Shown: positions 61,420 to 64,000 of the stretch, piece by piece
Layout of the letters: every line of letters begins with the position of its first letter
How positions within the stretch are numbered: position 1 is the first letter of the stretch
Assembly (NCBI RefSeq): GCF_002078875.1
Contig: NC_034412.1
Location: 7,459,230-7,523,229, forward strand
Source of the DNA: Numida meleagris
Taxonomy: Eukaryota; Chordata; Aves; Galliformes; Numididae
DNA length: 64,000 bases
Direction: 5' to 3'
The notes under the pieces: model-generated
What the model saw: the letters and a program-made list of their open reading frames with translations, nothing else
The model's database searches: none
What the model was told of the DNA's origin: nothing
Made by a program: the position numbers and the translations under genes

Positions 61420-62460
61420 CTTACTCCAATAGCAACTTGTTGATAATAGGAAGCCTTTTGTGAGAAATGGCCTGAAAAACAATGGAAAGCGTCAGATTTA
61501 GTAAAGTGTCTAAGGAAAGTCTTAAAATGACACCCACGCTACGAAGGGAAGACCAAATTTGCTTTTTCTGAAGGGAATTTGTGTTTGTCAGGAAGGGCTC
61601 CTGGCGGCTTTGTTTCCAGGCCTTGATGTGTGACCAGGAGCCTCCAGGCCTCCCATCACCCCTGGCCTTGTTCTGCCACCGTGCTGCCCACCCATACCGG
61701 CACTGCAGGGGGAAGGGTTTCAGAGGAGCTGGAATCAAAAGCGAAGGGAGGAAAAAAAGTGCTTTTCAGGGTCTGATGTGTGGGAATCAAATGAGAGGCC
61801 TAGCTCAAATCCGGTCGCCAGGCAACCATAGTGATATGCTGAGGGAATATCATTAAAGTTGGAAACTAAGCGGTCGCTCTGAATTAGCAAACCTGACCGC
61901 CGTGTGGACGATGCGCCAGAGCCACCTCAGCTCCCGAGCTCCATTTCTGCACGTAGAGAGGGGAAAAAAGCAGCTGATTTGTGGAGTTTTTCATAAAAAA
62001 AGACAATGGCTGTCCAGACATGGAGTTGGTAGTGAAATATGGTAACTGCCAGGCCTGCAGCTGGCCCTCTGACACAAGATTAATAAGTTGCCGTTTCCTA
62101 GCCGACCACAACCTAGTGGGAACTATCCAGCATTTTTCCATGAATTGTGGGTAACAGCCTTCCCGCAAGCTGGCCTACTTTACTGCTCTGTTTTTCGCAG
62201 CTCGCCTAAAGTGCAGTAAACATCTGTGGCTGCAGCGAGGTCACTGGAGATGGTGCCCGGCGGCCGCCACCTGGCCCGGCCTGGTCCCATGCACAAAACC
62301 AGGGGCTCGCTTCAAAGCACGGCACCTTTCTTCGAGGTGGAGGCCCTGGTCCTACGTTAAACGCTTCAGAAAGTTTTGCCGAGGCTGTGGCGGGGAGGGG
62401 GTAGTGGAGGACCAGGTTCGGAAATGACAATGTGACAAGAGAGCGGGAGCGAACCTATTG
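61420..62460. promoter_or_regulatory. strong candidate conserved regulatory element with CpG-rich core and RFX X-box
   Basis: Seen: an exact X-box, GTCGCCAGGCAAC (61814-61826), fitting the RFX consensus GTNRCC-N(0-3)-RGYAAC. There follow CpG-bearing words GCGGTCGC, CTGACCGCCGTG, GGACGATGCGCC and CTCCCGAGC (61870-61940), then 62240-62400 with about a dozen CpGs, including GGCGGCCGCC. Homopolymers and microsatellites are nearly absent. Several stop-poor frames (94 codons minus at 61884-62168; 91 plus at 61581-61856; 105 minus at 61421-61738; 74 minus at 62206-62430) have no family resemblance. Known: RFX factors bind X-boxes in enhancers and promoters, including those of ciliary genes. Inference: a long developmental enhancer or an orphan CpG island / alternative promoter. 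Comparative alignment would decide. Confidence 0.45.
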
Positions 62461-62830
62461 AATTAGATTTACGCTGTGCTGAATATTATCATCGAAACGA
62501 ACAAGTGAAGCTTATCTGCTCTTTCCTTCTTGAAAGGTTGAATGAAATTGAATTGCCAACCTCTGTATTTTACCACCGTTTGGCTGCAATGGCTCAGAGG
62601 CATACATGATCGCTTAAAAGGAAGCCAGGTTGAGTTAAACTGCAGAGCGTATGTATACGTTTCTGACAGCAACATCTCAAACACAGTGTGACATGGCATA
62701 ACATTTAGAGGTAATTTGATTACAGGCACTGTGTAATGCAAATCAGACTTTCCCAAACACATTAATTTTTTATCACAGTAGCTCACCAACATAGTCAAGT
62801 TTGCTTTATTATAAGGTATTTTCAAGCTAC
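62461..62830. promoter_or_regulatory. candidate conserved element with POU octamer and homeodomain dimer site
   Basis: Seen: TAATTTGATTA at 62712-62722 and the exact octamer ATGCAAAT at 62736-62743, 13 bases apart. Earlier words include GAATATTATCATCGAAACG, CAATGGCTCAGAGG and CATACATGATCGC; the block has almost no simple repeats. Known: ATGCAAAT is the consensus for POU/OCT proteins; TAAT-paired sites bind homeodomain dimers. A 118-codon minus-strand frame (62469-62825) crosses the block without resembling a protein. Long clean open frames in AT-moderate, repeat-free DNA are common in ultraconserved non-coding elements. It adjoins the CpG-rich block at 61.4-62.4 kb and may be one compound element with it. 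Confidence 0.42.
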
Positions 62831-64000
62831 GTTTTTTTTAATTATTTTAAAGCATCATAATATCATTCTGTGCATTTGCACACAGATTATAAAGAGGTGA
62901 AAGATCACAGAATTTACTGGCTTCTGTCTTTCCAAGTTTATTTTTAAATGATGACATAATGAAAATCTTTTTTTAGTAGACATAGAAGAGAATTATTTGA
63001 ATGTTTCTTTAGGTACAGATTCAGAAAGAAGTTACAATTCACATTATAGATGAATATGTGCAGAAAGAAAAGCTTGTGTATTTGTAAATGTTTTTGATGT
63101 TTCCCTATGGGCGATTTGTCCGTTCAGAGACACATGCAGCTGACTTGCAGTTAGTTTTTGATGTTCTGTTGGTATGTAGGTAGGACCTGTCACAATACCT
63201 CTGCATTCTCTGAATGTAAAAGTGTAATACTTGTGCTTTCTATTTCTGGATTTTCTTGTGTCATTCTGTACAATGTTAGTGAAACAGGCTCTTTCTTGTC
63301 TCAGTTTCCCCAGTTTAACACTATACGTTCAGATTCACAAATGAAAAAGATCACAAAGAAGCTAAGTTTGATACCAGCCTGGGGAGAACACTCTTAAATT
63401 CTGAGCTTCTGTGGAGCAGTATTATTCTGATGATTCAGAGCTAATGAAACTAAGTGGTGGGAGAGTCCTGCTGGCAGAGTCTATCCACCAAGCTGGGACA
63501 CAGCATAACCCCTCATATCTCCAGTGGATGTCAGACACCAGCTCAGCGTTGGTGGGTGGTTGCCATCAGTGTGCTATGTAATTGGCACTGGAAATCAATC
63601 TAATTTGAGGCAGTATTGAAGTGCCTTACTTGGTGAGATAGAAGAAGCTGATGAGAAGTGGAGAGATGGTCTGGTGTGGTTAGCTGAAGTTTGATCAATC
63701 CAATGAGTGCCAAATGCAAACTCAGATTTGAAGTGAAACAGAGCTGAGTGCCAACAAAGAGAAGCCCAGATGATGAGAACCCCAGGTGAGAACAGTGTGA
63801 ATATGTAGTCATCTGCCTTTCTTTGCTAAAAAGGGAAGGCCTGGGGAAAGAAGCGGTATATTATCTTGCATCTGTAGTATAGCTGGAAATAATGTTCAAG
63901 CAGCAGCCAGCCATGGTTGTTGCTTCCTGGTATACATGCCAAGGGCTCCTTTCTAACATGTGTAAACATGTAAATAAAGGAAATATCCCCCAGTCAGTAT
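62831..64000. other. unique AT-rich DNA, no gene seen
   Basis: No supported gene, repeat copy or RNA to the end of the window. Frames at 63158-63397 (+) and 63600-63812 (-) are unrecognised. AATAAA-type words (about 63972) have no linked transcript. Confidence 0.5.

Noticed and set aside
62469..62825. 118-codon minus-strand frame as a possible gene
   Set aside because: The peptide resembles nothing known to me, and the DNA has enhancer-type motif clusters; better explained as a non-coding conserved block.
1..64000. CRISPR arrays, operons, phage or plasmid features, rRNA, snRNA and known miRNA hairpins
   Set aside because: None seen: no regularly spaced direct repeats, no dense gene arrangement, and no recognisable RNA gene motifs; the sequence is vertebrate non-coding DNA.

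Overview
This is eukaryotic, almost certainly sauropsid and most probably bird, nuclear DNA. The main evidence is a copy of a CR1 (chicken repeat 1) LINE 3' end at about 14925-15243, a second more diverged CR1 tail at about 39404-39512, and a decayed CR1 reverse-transcriptase fragment at about 42981-43261. Several much older MIR/CORE-SINE-like and palindromic repeat remnants of the kind that survive in slowly evolving sauropsid genomes are also present. Base composition is AT-rich with few CpGs, and there are no Alu, L1 or recent LTR elements. Turtle or crocodilian DNA is not excluded.

I find no convincing protein-coding gene. The longest open frames (up to 173 codons) lie on homopolymer runs, GC-rich low-complexity DNA or conserved-looking non-coding DNA; none resembles a protein family over its length, and none has a coherent set of exons around it. 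The window is best read as the inside of a very long intron or a gene desert. Two isolated segments have exon-like splice signals (8342-8430 and 26007-26153). One site near 35575 has the juxtaposed acceptor/donor form of a recursive splice site. All three are only candidates.

Layout: 1-14.5 kb is unique AT-rich DNA with poly(T) tracts (longest at 10457-10506) and the exon-like segment at 8.3 kb. From 14.5 to 31 kb there is the best CR1 copy, a homeodomain-site-rich block at 22.7 kb with a perfect 12-bp palindrome, a smaller block at 28.5 kb, and microsatellites. From 31 to 43.3 kb there is a 43-bp purine/pyrimidine-alternating tract, a GC-rich patch at 34.1-34.4 kb, a cluster of ancient repeats (31.5, 35.3, 39.2, 40.3 kb), and the CR1 tail and RT remnant. 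From 43.9 to 54.3 kb there are candidate conserved non-coding blocks (43.9-44.3, 49.0-49.3 with an inverted SOX site pair, 52.9-53.1, 53.5-54.3 with a CpG-rich core and a 9-bp inverted repeat). From 54.3 to 61.4 kb is mostly unique DNA with MIR-like copies at 56.2 and 57.5 kb. From 61.4 to 62.8 kb is the strongest regulatory-looking region: a CpG-rich core, an exact RFX X-box, and an adjacent AT-rich block with an exact POU octamer beside a homeodomain dimer site.

No novel gene system is visible. What deserves follow-up is cis-regulatory: the 61.4-62.8 kb and 53.5-54.3 kb blocks, the SOX-type inverted pair at 49.15 kb and the homeodomain palindrome at 22.75 kb. Calls of 'conserved' element are inference from composition and motif density; I could not align to other genomes.
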